A stretch of DNA of 64,000 bases, from assembly GCA_020636775.1 (NCBI GenBank), contig JACJXF010000009.1, positions 1 through 64,000 of the forward strand. The letters are read 5' to 3'. The notes beneath the pieces are model-generated. The model made no database searches and had not been told where the DNA came from. It saw only the letters and a list, made by a program, of their open reading frames with translations. A program made the translations under genes and the position numbers. The DNA is from Bacteroidales bacterium. GTDB lineage: Bacteria; Bacteroidota; Bacteroidia; Bacteroidales; GCA-2748055. Each line of letters opens with the position of its first letter. Positions within the stretch are counted from its first letter, which is position 1. Positions 18,984-28,198 of this stretch are shown in pieces.

Positions 18984-20021
18984 CTAAGGGTTCAGGTACT
19001 TCCAGCGAAGTGATTCGAACCTGTATTTCTTCTTCCAGAAATATTCTTTTACAATGCTCCCGGGATATATCTCCCGGTGCGTCTGCCTGCTTATGAATTT
19101 CTTCTCTTCCTTCCTGAATGCCTTATAGCGGGCAAAGGAACGGTAGAAGGAAAAATGTGCACGAAGAACGGCAAAAAAATCCCCAAATGATGCCTTTGAT
19201 AAAAACCGCAGGGATGATAAACCATCGAGGAACATTCTGATAAATAAGGTTTTAAAAAGTATATCGCCGGGGAGATTCTTATATAAGAGGAAAAGGTTAT
19301 TTCTGAAATTCAGATATGTTTTCCTTGGATTTCCCTGAGGCAGTGTACCTCCGCCAAGATGATACACAACCGAAGCCGGTTCATACATGATTCGGTAACC
19401 CCTGTTTTTTAACCTCCAGCACAAATCGATCTCCTCCATATGGGCGAAAAAATCTTTATCCAGGCCCCCGGCAAGCTTGTACAGAGGTCCCCTTATAAAT
19501 AGACAGGCACCTGAAGCCCAGAAAATATCTCTGGCTTTATTGTATTGCCCGTAGTCAGACTCAAGACTATCAAAAATCCTTCCCTGACAAAAGGGGTAGC
19601 CATATTTGTCGATAAAACCACCCGCAGCACCGGCATATTCGAACAAATCGCGGCGTTCGTCGGAAATAATCTTTGGCATACAGGCGGCAACAAGTGAATT
19701 ATTATCCAGCAGTTCAATCAGCGGATCAAGCCATCCCCTGCTGACCTCCACGTCAGAATTAAGAAGGCAAAAGTATTCGGCTTCAACAGATGCAAGGGCC
19801 CTGTTATAACCTTCCGCAAAACCGTAATTTTTTTCAAGGCTGATAATTTCAACCTCAGGAAAGCTGAATTTCAGGAAGGCGATTGAATCATCTGTTGAAC
19901 CATTATCGGCAACAATTATTTTCACAACCTTTTGCCTGGAAAACTCCACCACAGAAGGCAGATACCTTTGCAGGAATCCGGATCCGTTCCAGTTTAATAT
20001 AACGACAGCCACTTTTACCAT
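18984..20021 (-). CDS. Glycosyltransferase family 2 protein
   Basis: 345 aa. GT-A fold: VAVVILNWNGSGFLQRYLPS, nucleotide-binding IIVADNGSTDDSIAFL, the DxD-like FCLLNSDVEVSRGWLDPL, and HMEEIDLCWRLKNRGYRI. The C-terminal ~90 residues are basic and hydrophobic (YKNLPGDILFKTLFIRMFL), suggesting membrane association. The closest family pattern is the rhamnosyltransferase/WcaA-like group that builds surface polysaccharide, but donor and acceptor are not readable. Last gene of the leftward run, 12 bases after the acyltransferase gene, which suggests a role in envelope lipid or glycan. Confidence 0.88.
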   Translation of the reverse strand: MVKVAVVILNWNGSGFLQRYLPSVVEFSRQKVVKIIVADNGSTDDSIAFLKFSFPEVEIISLEKNYGFAEGYNRALASVEAEYFCLLNSDVEVSRGWLDPLIELLDNNSLVAACMPKIISDERRDLFEYAGAAGGFIDKYGYPFCQGRIFDSLESDYGQYNKARDIFWASGACLFIRGPLYKLAGGLDKDFFAHMEEIDLCWRLKNRGYRIMYEPASVVYHLGGGTLPQGNPRKTYLNFRNNLFLLYKNLPGDILFKTLFIRMFLDGLSSLRFLSKASFGDFFAVLRAHFSFYRSFARYKAFRKEEKKFISRQTHREIYPGSIVKEYFWKKKYRFESLRWKYLNP

Positions 20022-20033
20022 GCTGCAAATGTA

Positions 20034-20963
20034 CTAAATCCGGGTATTATTCTCCGAGAACCTGAAGTTTCCTTTTCTTTCTTCATTTTCACGTTTGCGT
20101 GTAAGCTTCCATCTGCGGTGCGACCAGAGCCAGTATTCCGGAGCCTCAAGTATATTCTCTTCCAGAATGGAAATAAACTTTCTGGTAATTTCAAACTCTT
20201 TTGAAGATTGCGGGTTTTCCTCCAGAGGGATGAGTTCAATGGTATACATTCCACGGCTGATCTTCCTTACTTTTCCATATAATACAAGCATATTGAATTG
20301 CTTCGCTATTTTCTCCGGTCCAAGATAAACGGCCGTCAGCTGATTCAAAAAGGGAGTCCAGTATTGTATCTCTTCCCATACAGGCGACTGATCCGCAATA
20401 AATACATTAAAGCTGGGAACTTTCTGTTTCTGAAGTTTTATAAGTACTCGTATTACCTCCCTCATGTTTACCATTACCGCTCCGAATCGGGCACGGGTAT
20501 GATTTACAAAATCGTTAAATCGCCTATCGTTCAGAGGCTTATAAACTCCCAGGGTCATGTAATTGAGCTCCTTAACAATACCTAGTGTCCATTCCCAGTT
20601 ACCATAATGAGCTCCCATGGCAACTATGGAACGTCCTTCTGATCTGTATTTATCAAGGATTTCAGGGTTAAGAAGCTTCATTCTTTTTGCCAGGCTGTCT
20701 GGACTCAGATGGATCATTTTCACACTCTCCATCAGCATGTCAGCAAAATGCCGGTAAAAAGCTTTTTCTATGCGGGCTTTCTCTTCAGAGGTCTTTCCCG
20801 GAAAAGATCTATCAATGTTATCCCGTACTACTTTAAGTCTGTAACTGAAAACCCTGTAGAGGGAAAAATACAGAATATCGGCAATAATATACAATACTCC
20901 CATTGGGAGGAACGACAATAAAAGAAGCAGAAATTTTTGAATGTAGAAAGCTATAGCTGACAT
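20034..20963 (-). CDS. LpxL/HtrB-family lipid A acyltransferase
   Basis: 309 aa. An N-terminal membrane anchor (~10-35) is followed by a LPLAT domain with the H-x4-E motif in MGAHYGNWEWTLG (~119-131), then LGVYKPLNDRRFNDFV, VFIADQSP and APEYWLWSHRRWK, the usual LpxL C-terminal block. It is predicted to transfer a secondary acyl chain onto lipid A at the inner membrane. Bacteroidota usually have one such gene; chain specificity is not readable. Short gaps on both sides (9 and 12 bases) place it in the same operon. Confidence 0.9.
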   Translation of the reverse strand: MSAIAFYIQKFLLLLLSFLPMGVLYIIADILYFSLYRVFSYRLKVVRDNIDRSFPGKTSEEKARIEKAFYRHFADMLMESVKMIHLSPDSLAKRMKLLNPEILDKYRSEGRSIVAMGAHYGNWEWTLGIVKELNYMTLGVYKPLNDRRFNDFVNHTRARFGAVMVNMREVIRVLIKLQKQKVPSFNVFIADQSPVWEEIQYWTPFLNQLTAVYLGPEKIAKQFNMLVLYGKVRKISRGMYTIELIPLEENPQSSKEFEITRKFISILEENILEAPEYWLWSHRRWKLTRKRENEERKGNFRFSENNTRI

Positions 20964-20972
20964 CTGGCGTAC

Positions 20973-21767
20973 TTATCGGATCATGATAGTTTTTATATCT
21001 TCTAAAAACTCATCAAATATCAAATCGTTTGAAATTACTATTTCTCCGCCAAATAAATAATTCTTTTCACCTTTAAAATCAGCAACCCTTCCACCCGCCT
21101 GCTTAACAATAAGAACGCCGGCTGCTACATCCCAGGGATTCAGTCCATATTCATAGAATCCATCGAAGCGGCCGCAGGCTACGTATGCGATATCTGTTGC
21201 AGCGGATCCAAGTCTGCGTAAGCCATGAGAATTCTCCATAAAGAAACGGACAGTCTCCATGAAGCTGGTCATATATGAAAAATCGGTATAAGGAAAGCCG
21301 GTAGCGATAAGGGAGTCATTAACGGAACCTGTTTTGCTGACATGTATCTCTTTGCCATTCAGAAAGGCCTTGCTGCCTTTCCATGCATAGAAACATTCGT
21401 TCAGGGCCATCTCGTGAACAATGCCAATAACAAGTTCTTCATGATCCATAAGGGCCACAGAAATTGCAAAGGGAGGCAAGCCATGAATATAATTTGTGGT
21501 TCCGTCCAGCGGATCAATTACCCAGTTGTATCTTTCCCCACGGTGGGTACTGGTTCCTTCTTCAGCTATAAAGCCCGAATCAGGAAGCAGTGCAGATAAA
21601 CCTGTCACCAGCATTTTTTCAGCTGTCTTATCCACATGAGTCACATAGTTGTGCTTCCCTTTTACTTCAATATCTATCCCTTCTCTTTTTCTTAGTTCGC
21701 TTGTAATATATCCGGCTGTTTCAGCCACAATAGTTCGGGCATCCGCACACAATTTCTCCAGATTCAT
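20973..21767 (-). CDS. Inositol monophosphatase family protein
   Basis: 264 aa. Both signatures are present: WVIDPLDGTTNYIHGLPPFA (Mg-binding Asp residues) and NPWDVAAGVLIVKQAGGRV. FIAEEGTSTHRGE supplies the upstream acidic ligands. It dephosphorylates inositol-1-phosphate or similar sugar phosphates; in this phylum the physiological role may be inositol-lipid synthesis or a SuhB-like function. It lies between ppk1 (11 bases) and the acyltransferase (9 bases). Confidence 0.92.
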   Translation of the reverse strand: MNLEKLCADARTIVAETAGYITSELRKREGIDIEVKGKHNYVTHVDKTAEKMLVTGLSALLPDSGFIAEEGTSTHRGERYNWVIDPLDGTTNYIHGLPPFAISVALMDHEELVIGIVHEMALNECFYAWKGSKAFLNGKEIHVSKTGSVNDSLIATGFPYTDFSYMTSFMETVRFFMENSHGLRRLGSAATDIAYVACGRFDGFYEYGLNPWDVAAGVLIVKQAGGRVADFKGEKNYLFGGEIVISNDLIFDEFLEDIKTIMIR

Positions 21768-21778
21768 AATTTCCTTTC

Positions 21779-23836
21779 TTATTTTTTTTCGCTGAGCTTT
21801 CTGTAATAGTTGTACAACTCCTGTTGTGACCGGATAGCCCTTTCGCCGGTTTGTTTTTTATAGGGATTGCTCTGGGTTTCGTTAATTATCCTCGACTTCA
21901 CATTATCGCTCAGCTGTACATCAATAATATGCTGCAGCTCTTCCTGAAGATCCTTATCATAGACCGGAGCAGAAACTTCAATACGATTGTCAATGTTACG
22001 GGTCATCCAGTCGGCAGATGATATATAATAAAGCGGATCGCCTCCGTTGCAGAAAACAAATATCCGGCTATGCTCAAGATATTTATCAACGATTGAGATT
22101 GCTTCAATATTTTCACTCTGACCCGGGATTCCCGGCACAAGCGAGCATGTTCCCCTGATGATCAATTGTATCTTCACTCCTCCGTTATTTGCCAGGTAGA
22201 GGCGTTTTATCATGTTGATATCAACCAGGCTGTTGACCTTCAAAATAATGTATGCAGGCTTACCGTTTTTGGCATTTTCTATTTCATTATCAATCAATGC
22301 ATTCAGCCTCTTCCTCTGGTAATTAGGAGAAACCATCAGCCGCTTGAAACTGTAATTCTTAAAGGTATTATGGAAAAAGTCAAATACTTTCCAGACTTCG
22401 GCTGCAATATATTTGTCCTTGGTAATCAGCAAGAGATCGCTGTAAACTTTGGCCGTTCCTTCATGAAAATTACCGGTTCCAATGGCAGCATAATTGACCG
22501 TCCTTCCGTCTTCAATTCTTGAAATCAGCGTGAGCTTGCTATGAACCTTTAATCCCCTGATACCAAAAGTTACCTTTGCTCCCACTTCTTCGAGTCGTTT
22601 TGACCAGTAGATATTAGATTTTTCATCAAAACGGGCCTGCAGCTCAATATTAACGGTAACATTCTTCCCGTTAAGTGCAGCATTAATTAGCGCATTGATA
22701 ACGGCAGAGTCGGATGCAACCCGATATAAGGTTGTTTTAATGGAAGTTACCTTAGGATCCATGGAAGCTTCCCTGAGCCAGTTAATATAGTGATTGAATT
22801 TCTGATACGGGAAATGCAACAGCAGGTCTTTTTCAGAAATCACATCAAAAAGACTTTTACCGGGATGTATCCTGGGATGATTAAGGGGAAGCTGAACCTC
22901 ATATTGAAGATGCTTTTTTCCGAGATTGGGAAACTTCATGAAATCCTTAAAGTTGTGGTAGCGTCCACCCGGTATCAGGTTGTCGTCCTCATCCAGATTC
23001 AGCCTTTGAATCAGGTAATTCAGCAGGTCATCCGGCATTTTTTCGTCAAATACAAACCTTACTGGCTGACCCTCACTCCTGTCCTGAACACTTTCATCAA
23101 TCTTCTCCAGAAAACTTTTTGACAGGTCGTTATCTATATCCAGCTCAGCATCACGGGTAAGCTTTATGGTATATGCCTCAAAATGATCATAATGGAAATG
23201 TGAGAATACAATTTTAAGACCGTAGCGTATTACATCGTCAAGCAGAATAAGGTATTTACGGGTACGAATCGGGAATAGCAGGAATCTTCCAAGTCTTTCG
23301 GTAGGAACCTCGATAATAGCATATTCGTTGGCAATTTTCGGGTTATTACTCGACATCTTTACAGCCAGGTAAATCGACCGGTCCTTCAGGTTTGGAAAAG
23401 CCTTGACGTTATGAAGCATGATGGGAGTAAGTACAGGAAGCACCTGTTCAATAAAGTACTTGTGCACAAACTCTTCTTTCTTTCGGGTAAGCTGTTTTTC
23501 ATTAATGAGGATAATTCTTTCCTTTTCCAGATCCTTGCGAAGCTCCTGGTAAATACTTTCGAATTTCTTTTGCAGACCGATAACTATTTGCTGAATCTTG
23601 TTCAGGAGCTCTTTAGGCTTTTCCAGATCCAAAGAACTAGACCGGGCCTCAACATCAATCATTCGTTTAATGGTGGCCACCCTGACCTTAAAGAATTCAT
23701 CGAGATTATTAGAAAAAATTCCAAGAAAGCGTATTCTTTCAACAATAGGAACATCCTGATCCGCTGCTTCCTGCAGCACTCTCTCATTAAATGATAACCA
23801 GCTTATTTCCCTGTTAATGATCCTTTTATTCTTCAT
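21779..23836 (-). CDS. ppk1: Polyphosphate kinase 1
   Basis: 685 aa, normal length. The N-domain starts INREISWLSFNERVLQEAAD. The phospho-acceptor His is in GLKVHSKLTLI and the second essential His in YLEHSRIFVF; the PLD-like catalytic domains include IELQARFDEKSNI and DWMTRNIDNRIE. It reversibly polymerises the gamma-phosphate of ATP into polyphosphate, peripherally at the inner membrane. The next gene upstream encodes a SixA-like phosphohistidine phosphatase, a pairing seen in other Bacteroidota and plausible since PPK works through phospho-His (inference). Confidence 0.96.
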   Translation of the reverse strand: MKNKRIINREISWLSFNERVLQEAADQDVPIVERIRFLGIFSNNLDEFFKVRVATIKRMIDVEARSSSLDLEKPKELLNKIQQIVIGLQKKFESIYQELRKDLEKERIILINEKQLTRKKEEFVHKYFIEQVLPVLTPIMLHNVKAFPNLKDRSIYLAVKMSSNNPKIANEYAIIEVPTERLGRFLLFPIRTRKYLILLDDVIRYGLKIVFSHFHYDHFEAYTIKLTRDAELDIDNDLSKSFLEKIDESVQDRSEGQPVRFVFDEKMPDDLLNYLIQRLNLDEDDNLIPGGRYHNFKDFMKFPNLGKKHLQYEVQLPLNHPRIHPGKSLFDVISEKDLLLHFPYQKFNHYINWLREASMDPKVTSIKTTLYRVASDSAVINALINAALNGKNVTVNIELQARFDEKSNIYWSKRLEEVGAKVTFGIRGLKVHSKLTLISRIEDGRTVNYAAIGTGNFHEGTAKVYSDLLLITKDKYIAAEVWKVFDFFHNTFKNYSFKRLMVSPNYQRKRLNALIDNEIENAKNGKPAYIILKVNSLVDINMIKRLYLANNGGVKIQLIIRGTCSLVPGIPGQSENIEAISIVDKYLEHSRIFVFCNGGDPLYYISSADWMTRNIDNRIEVSAPVYDKDLQEELQHIIDVQLSDNVKSRIINETQSNPYKKQTGERAIRSQQELYNYYRKLSEKK

Positions 23837-23847
23837 CTATACAATAT

Positions 23848-24348
23848 CTATAATTTATGGGGAAAGTCAATAAATTCTGACCTCAGGCAACTTCTCCCAA
23901 TCGTTTTCCAGCTTTCAGTATTAAATTTTAAGACTGCCAATCCACATGTCGGCAGATTTTCAATATTAAGGCTGGAAAGAAGGTTCACAAGATCGGTAAA
24001 TCCCGGATTATGTCCAAAAATCATGATAGAATTGGCGGAATCGCTAGCCGATTTTACAATCAGAAGAATTTCATCAGCTTCCGCCAGATACAGATTTTCA
24101 TGAATTTTTATCTCCTCAGCCGGAAATTTAAATTCCCTGCAGAAGATCATGGCTGTGCTTAGGGCTCTGAGCGCAGGACTTGAAAATATCAGGTCAGGCA
24201 GAATATCTTTTTGCAGGAGTCGCCCGGCCATTTCATGTGCATCGCTTATTCCGCGATCCTTTAGCGGACGGTCGAAATCGGATACTGCCGGGTAATCCCA
24301 GCTTGACTTACCGTGTCGTACAATTATAAGGTTTTTCTCTCCCGGCAT
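23848..24348 (-). CDS. SixA-like histidine phosphatase
   Basis: 166 aa. The histidine-phosphatase (RHG) core is IIVRHGKSSWDYP, with the second catalytic His in IMIFGHNPGFTDLVN and FSSPALRALSTA between. Size and motifs match SixA, which removes phosphate from phosphohistidine proteins. No signal peptide, so cytoplasmic. It lies 11 bases before ppk1 and 6 bases after the PhoH-like gene. Confidence 0.9.
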   Translation of the reverse strand: MPGEKNLIIVRHGKSSWDYPAVSDFDRPLKDRGISDAHEMAGRLLQKDILPDLIFSSPALRALSTAMIFCREFKFPAEEIKIHENLYLAEADEILLIVKSASDSANSIMIFGHNPGFTDLVNLLSSLNIENLPTCGLAVLKFNTESWKTIGRSCLRSEFIDFPHKL

Positions 24349-24354
24349 ACATGA

Positions 24355-25683
24355 CTATAATAAATTACTGGCAAGATCGGCAAGATAACTGCGCTCACCT
24401 TTAAGGAGGTTTACGTGAGCAAAAATATCCTGTCCTCTCATCCTGTCAGCAAGATACGATAATCCGTTTGATTTTGTATCCAGATAGGGGGAGTCAATTT
24501 GCTGAATATCCCCTGTAAAAATCATTTTTGTACCTTCCCCTGCTCTGGTAATAATTGTTTTTACTTCGTGGGGGGTAAGGTTTTGAGCCTCATCGACTAT
24601 AAAAAACACACGGGAAAGGCTTCTTCCCCTGATATATGCAAGAGGTGTGATAACAAGCTTCTCGGTTTGCAGCATTTCTTCTATTTTAATAAAATCTTTG
24701 CTGGTTGGAGAAAATTTCTGTTTGATTACAGACAGGTTATCGAATAAGGGTTGCATGTAAGGTCCGATTTTCTCATCAATATTTCCGGGGAGAAATCCCA
24801 TATCCCTGTTTGATAAAGGAACAATAGGTCTGGCAAGAAATATCTGAGTATATAATTTTCTTTGATGCAGGGCTGCCGCCAGAGCAAGAAGAGTTTTTCC
24901 CGTACCCGCTTTTCCGGTGAGGGCAACTAACTGAACCTCAGGACGGAGAAGGGCATCAAGAGCAAAGGTTTGCTCAGCATTCCTGGGTTCTATCCCGTAG
25001 GTTTTGAGCTTTTCCACCCGGTTAATAGCCTTGTTAAAGGGGTCGTAATGAGCCAGTGCTGACACATTCGCGTTTTTAAAAATAAAATACTGGTGAGCGG
25101 TGACATCCTTCTTTACTCCGAATTCCTTCGCCGGCACACCCTCAAATTGCCCATATAGCTTGGTAATAGCATCTTTGGAAGCGTCCTCAACAACATCAAC
25201 CCCCTTATGTATATCGGCTATATTCTGGACCTTATCATTTTCATAATCCTGAGACATTATTCCCAGGGATTTAGCTTTCATTCTCAGGTTTATATCCTTG
25301 GTAATCAATACCACAGGCCTGTCTTTGGATTTCTCAAAAATCCCTTCAGCTATAGCAAGGATTCTGTGATCAGGAGTATTTTCAGGAAAGGAATTAAAAA
25401 GTTTCTCTGAAAATGGTTTACCGGTAGCTATGGAGAGCTTTCCCATCCCCTTTCCCAAAGATAATCCACCATTGAAAAGAGTATCCCCCGAAATCTTATC
25501 CAGCTCCCGGGTAAATTCCCGCGCGTGATAATTTATCAGATCATTGCCTTTTTTAAATTTGTCGAGCTCTTCGAGAACTGTAATCGGGATAACTATATCG
25601 TTTTCCTGGAAATTGTAAATACACTTGTAATCGTGGAGGAGTACATTGGTGTCAAGAATAAAAATCTTTTTTACTTTCTTCAT
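24355..25683 (-). CDS. PhoH-like protein with N-terminal PIN domain (PhoH2 type)
   Basis: 442 aa. The PIN nuclease domain (~1-150) has acidic residues in IFILDTNVLLHDY and VLEELDKFKKG. The PhoH ATPase domain (~235-440) has Walker A LTGKAGTGKTLLALAAAL and Walker B FFIVDEAQNLTPHE. PIN-PhoH fusions are described as RNA helicase/RNase proteins (PhoH2). First gene of a six-gene leftward run with gaps of 6-12 bases. The divergent spacer upstream holds an inverted repeat (25762-25780). Confidence 0.92.
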   Translation of the reverse strand: MKKVKKIFILDTNVLLHDYKCIYNFQENDIVIPITVLEELDKFKKGNDLINYHAREFTRELDKISGDTLFNGGLSLGKGMGKLSIATGKPFSEKLFNSFPENTPDHRILAIAEGIFEKSKDRPVVLITKDINLRMKAKSLGIMSQDYENDKVQNIADIHKGVDVVEDASKDAITKLYGQFEGVPAKEFGVKKDVTAHQYFIFKNANVSALAHYDPFNKAINRVEKLKTYGIEPRNAEQTFALDALLRPEVQLVALTGKAGTGKTLLALAAALHQRKLYTQIFLARPIVPLSNRDMGFLPGNIDEKIGPYMQPLFDNLSVIKQKFSPTSKDFIKIEEMLQTEKLVITPLAYIRGRSLSRVFFIVDEAQNLTPHEVKTIITRAGEGTKMIFTGDIQQIDSPYLDTKSNGLSYLADRMRGQDIFAHVNLLKGERSYLADLASNLL

Positions 25684-25761
25684 TCTACTGGGGTTTTAAG
25701 GTTAAAAGAGCCAGTCACATTATTTCAGGAAAAGATATGTGTGAAAACGCGTGATTTCCTG

Positions 25762-25787
25762 ACGTAAATATTTTTTACGTATTTTTG
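25762..25787 (+). promoter_or_regulatory. Inverted repeat overlapping a candidate -7 element before the nitroreductase gene
   Basis: ACGTAAA (25762-25768) and TTTACGT (25774-25780) form a perfect 7-bp inverted repeat with 5-base spacing. The last base of the right arm is the first of TATTTTTG (25780-25787), an exact TAnnTTTG match. A repressor on the palindrome would block this promoter. No -33 TTTG is evident at standard spacing. Confidence 0.4.
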
Positions 25788-25825
25788 ACGAGGGTAAAAA
25801 TACTAATTTTCCACCCCCTTCTTCC

Positions 25826-25846
25826 GTTGATAACCTGTTGATAACC
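25826..25846 (+). repeat. Direct repeat GTTGATAACC x2 at 11-bp spacing
   Basis: Two exact copies start at 25826 and 25837, one helical turn apart, 26 bases before the nitroreductase ATG. It may be a protein-binding site or a chance duplication; it lies in the transcribed leader if the -7 at 25780 is used. Confidence 0.4.
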
Positions 25847-25872
25847 CTATAATTTGACAAAAATCCGGTATT

Positions 25873-26397
25873 ATGCTTGATATTATTAAAAAAAGAAGAA
25901 GCATTCGAAAGTTTACGGCTGAGAAAATCGGGCAGGAAAAGATTAATGCAATCCTTGAAGCGGCAATGTACGCACCCTCGGCTGCAAATAAACAGCCATG
26001 GTACTTTATTGTAATTGATGAGCCTTCCATTATGAAGAAAATAATGGAAGTTCACCCTCATTCAAGAATGTTTGAAACAGCCAGTCATGGTATTCTGGTA
26101 TGTGGAGATTTAAACCTTCAGCACGGTGATGGCTATTGGCTGGCCGATTGCGGTGCCGCAACCCAGAATATACTTCTGGCAGCAAGCTCGCTGAGTATTG
26201 GCTCATGCTGGCTTGGGGTTTTTCCAAGGGTGGAAAGAATGAAGGCATTTAAAGAACTATTTGGTCTGTCTCAGCAGGTGGAAGTCTTCTCACTGATCGC
26301 TCTGGGCTATGCCGCCGAAAACAAAGCAATACCTGAGAGATATCACCCTGAGAAAGTTTTCATGAATAAGTGGGGCCATAAAAAGAATGAACTATAA
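25873..26397 (+). CDS. Nitroreductase family protein
   Basis: 174 aa. It starts MLDIIKKRRSIRKFTAEKI with the FMN-phosphate-binding RRSIRKF motif; AAMYAPSAANKQPWYFIVI and the late SIGSCWLGVFPR and IALGYAAE blocks fit the FMN-dependent nitroreductase fold. Substrate unknown. It overlaps folC by 11 bases (26387-26397), so the two are co-transcribed. Confidence 0.92.
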   Translation: MLDIIKKRRSIRKFTAEKIGQEKINAILEAAMYAPSAANKQPWYFIVIDEPSIMKKIMEVHPHSRMFETASHGILVCGDLNLQHGDGYWLADCGAATQNILLAASSLSIGSCWLGVFPRVERMKAFKELFGLSQQVEVFSLIALGYAAENKAIPERYHPEKVFMNKWGHKKNEL

Positions 26398-27691
26398 AGA
26401 AACGGTTGATTTTCTGTTCGCAAAACTTCCGATGTTTCAGCGAACCGGACCTGCAGCCTACAAGGCAAACCTGGATAATACAATATATCTGGACAAGTAT
26501 TTCGGAGAGCCTCATAAAAAATTTAAGTCTGTACACATAGCCGGAACCAATGGCAAGGGTTCCGTTTCTCACATGCTGGCTTCCGTGCTGCAGTCGGCCG
26601 GTTATAAAACAGCATTGTACACAAGTCCACACCTGCTCGATTTCAGGGAAAGGATGAAGATTAACGGGCAAGCCATACCTGAAGAATACGTAATTTCTTT
26701 TGTTGAGAAGAGTCTTGACTTGATAGAAAAGCTTCAGCCCTCATTTTTCGAACTTACTACTATAATGGCATTCTCATATTTTGCGGATATGGAGGTGGAT
26801 ATTGCGGTTATCGAAACCGGGATGGGTGGCCGGCTTGACTCGACCAATATAATTATCCCGGTGGTGTCGGTCATTACCAATATTGGCCTGGACCATACTC
26901 AGTTTCTTGGGGATACCCTTGAGCTGATAGCTGCGGAGAAGGCAGGAATTATAAAAAACAATATTCCGGTGGTTATCGGCGAATATCAGAAAGAGACAAA
27001 AAATGTGTTTGATAAGTTTGCCGAAAAATCAGGCTCTGAGATTTTCTATGCTTCAGGGGAATACAGCGTGGAGTCGCACTTTCAGAGTATCGACAGATAC
27101 CAGCTCATGAATGTTTACAGAAATGGTATACAAATCTATAAAGACGTGGCCACTGATCTCCGTGGGTTCTATCAAAGAAAGAACCTGGCTGCGGTTCTGA
27201 AAACTATTGATTGTCTGAATAAAAAAGGAATACATATTTCAGAAGAATCAATGAAAGCCGGTCTGAAGAATATAAAATCGCTTACAGGTTTAAGAGGGCG
27301 CTGGGAGGAAATCTCCTATAATCCTTTGACGGTATGCGATACAGGGCATAATGCGGAAGGAATTGCCCTCCTGGTAGAGCAGATTAAACAGGTCGCTTTT
27401 AAGCAGCTTCATTTTGTGTTTGGTATGGTGGGAGACAAGGATTCCTCCAAAGTACTTTCCCTGCTTCCAAAAGAGGCCATTTATTATTTCACACAGGCAG
27501 ATATCCCCAGGGCTCTGGATCATAAAATACTGAAAGAAAGGGCTGAGCAGGCAGGTTTAAAGGGAGATGCTTATTCATCAGTTGAAGCTGCTTTTAAGGC
27601 TGCACAATATAATGCCGGCAAAGAAGATTTTATTTTTGTGGGAGGAAGTACTTTTGTGGTGGCCGAGGTTTTGGCACTGAATTGCAATTGA
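26387..27691 (+). CDS. folC: Bifunctional dihydrofolate synthase/folylpolyglutamate synthase
   Basis: 434 aa. Mur-ligase-like fold with P-loop VHIAGTNGKGSVSHMLASVL, the folate motif TSPHLLDFRERMKINGQ, IETGMGGRLDSTNI and TNIGLDHTQFLGDT. The C-terminal CDTGHNAEGI block is present. It adds glutamate to dihydropteroate and to tetrahydrofolates in the cytoplasm. The ATG lies within the end of the nitroreductase gene. Confidence 0.95.
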   Translation: MNYKETVDFLFAKLPMFQRTGPAAYKANLDNTIYLDKYFGEPHKKFKSVHIAGTNGKGSVSHMLASVLQSAGYKTALYTSPHLLDFRERMKINGQAIPEEYVISFVEKSLDLIEKLQPSFFELTTIMAFSYFADMEVDIAVIETGMGGRLDSTNIIIPVVSVITNIGLDHTQFLGDTLELIAAEKAGIIKNNIPVVIGEYQKETKNVFDKFAEKSGSEIFYASGEYSVESHFQSIDRYQLMNVYRNGIQIYKDVATDLRGFYQRKNLAAVLKTIDCLNKKGIHISEESMKAGLKNIKSLTGLRGRWEEISYNPLTVCDTGHNAEGIALLVEQIKQVAFKQLHFVFGMVGDKDSSKVLSLLPKEAIYYFTQADIPRALDHKILKERAEQAGLKGDAYSSVEAAFKAAQYNAGKEDFIFVGGSTFVVAEVLALNCN

Positions 27692-28110
27692 ATTTTGCAG
27701 AAGGGAAGAAATGAAGGATCTTTTTTCTATTTTTGTGGAGGAAATGATTAAGCGCCTGCCTACCGGCAGGCAGGCGGAGGCGCAAAGGCGCCAGGTAAAC
27801 GCGATTAAGTTGGTGAATTACCGTTACCCATTACTTCGTTACTTCGTTACTTTAAATTTTAACCACGGAGGCACGGAGATCACGGAGGAACACATTGTTT
27901 TTTGGCTTGTTGATTACGCGTCTGACTAACGGCAGGCAGGCAATGACGCAAAGGCGCAAAGGCGCAAGGTAAACGCAGTTAATTTGGCGGATTAACGTAA
28001 CCCAATAACCCCGTTACCTCGTTACCCCGTTACTTCGTTACTATAATAAGCGTTTTGGAACAAGATTTTCAGGAGGAAGTTGAATCCTTCTTATATATAT
28101 TATTTAATTT
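27692..28110. repeat. Degenerate intergenic repeats (GC-rich palindromes, TTACTTCG runs)
   Basis: No real gene. GCCTGCC-TACC-GGCAGGC forms a hairpin at 27754-27770 with a further GGCAGGCAGGC at 27931-27941. A ~174-bp degenerate unit is present twice: CGCAAAGGCG...AGGTAAACGC starts at 27781 and 27955, each followed by runs of GTTACTTCGTTAC. The 72-codon frame at 27711-27929 only translates these repeats (containing the artefactual PTGRQA string) and is not called. Such dispersed palindromes are typical of Bacteroidota intergenic DNA. Confidence 0.7.
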
Positions 28111-28198
28111 GGAGAGATGCCGGAGTGGTCGAACGGGGCAGTCTCGAAAACTGTTGTCCTGCTACGCGGGACCGGGGGTTCGAATCCCTTTCTCTCCG
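28111..28198 (+). tRNA. tRNA-Ser (anticodon CGA)
   Basis: 88 nt with a long variable arm, as a class II tRNA. Acceptor GGAGAGA pairs with TCTCTCC, discriminator G. The anticodon loop CTCGAAA sits between CAGT and ACTG, giving CGA for UCG codons. The T arm is GGGGGTTCGAATCCC. CCA is not encoded in full (CA follows the discriminator). Confidence 0.95.

Noticed and set aside
27711..27929. 72-codon frame after folC
   Set aside because: It is made of palindromic and GC-rich intergenic repeats, and its composition is unlike the neighbouring genes.
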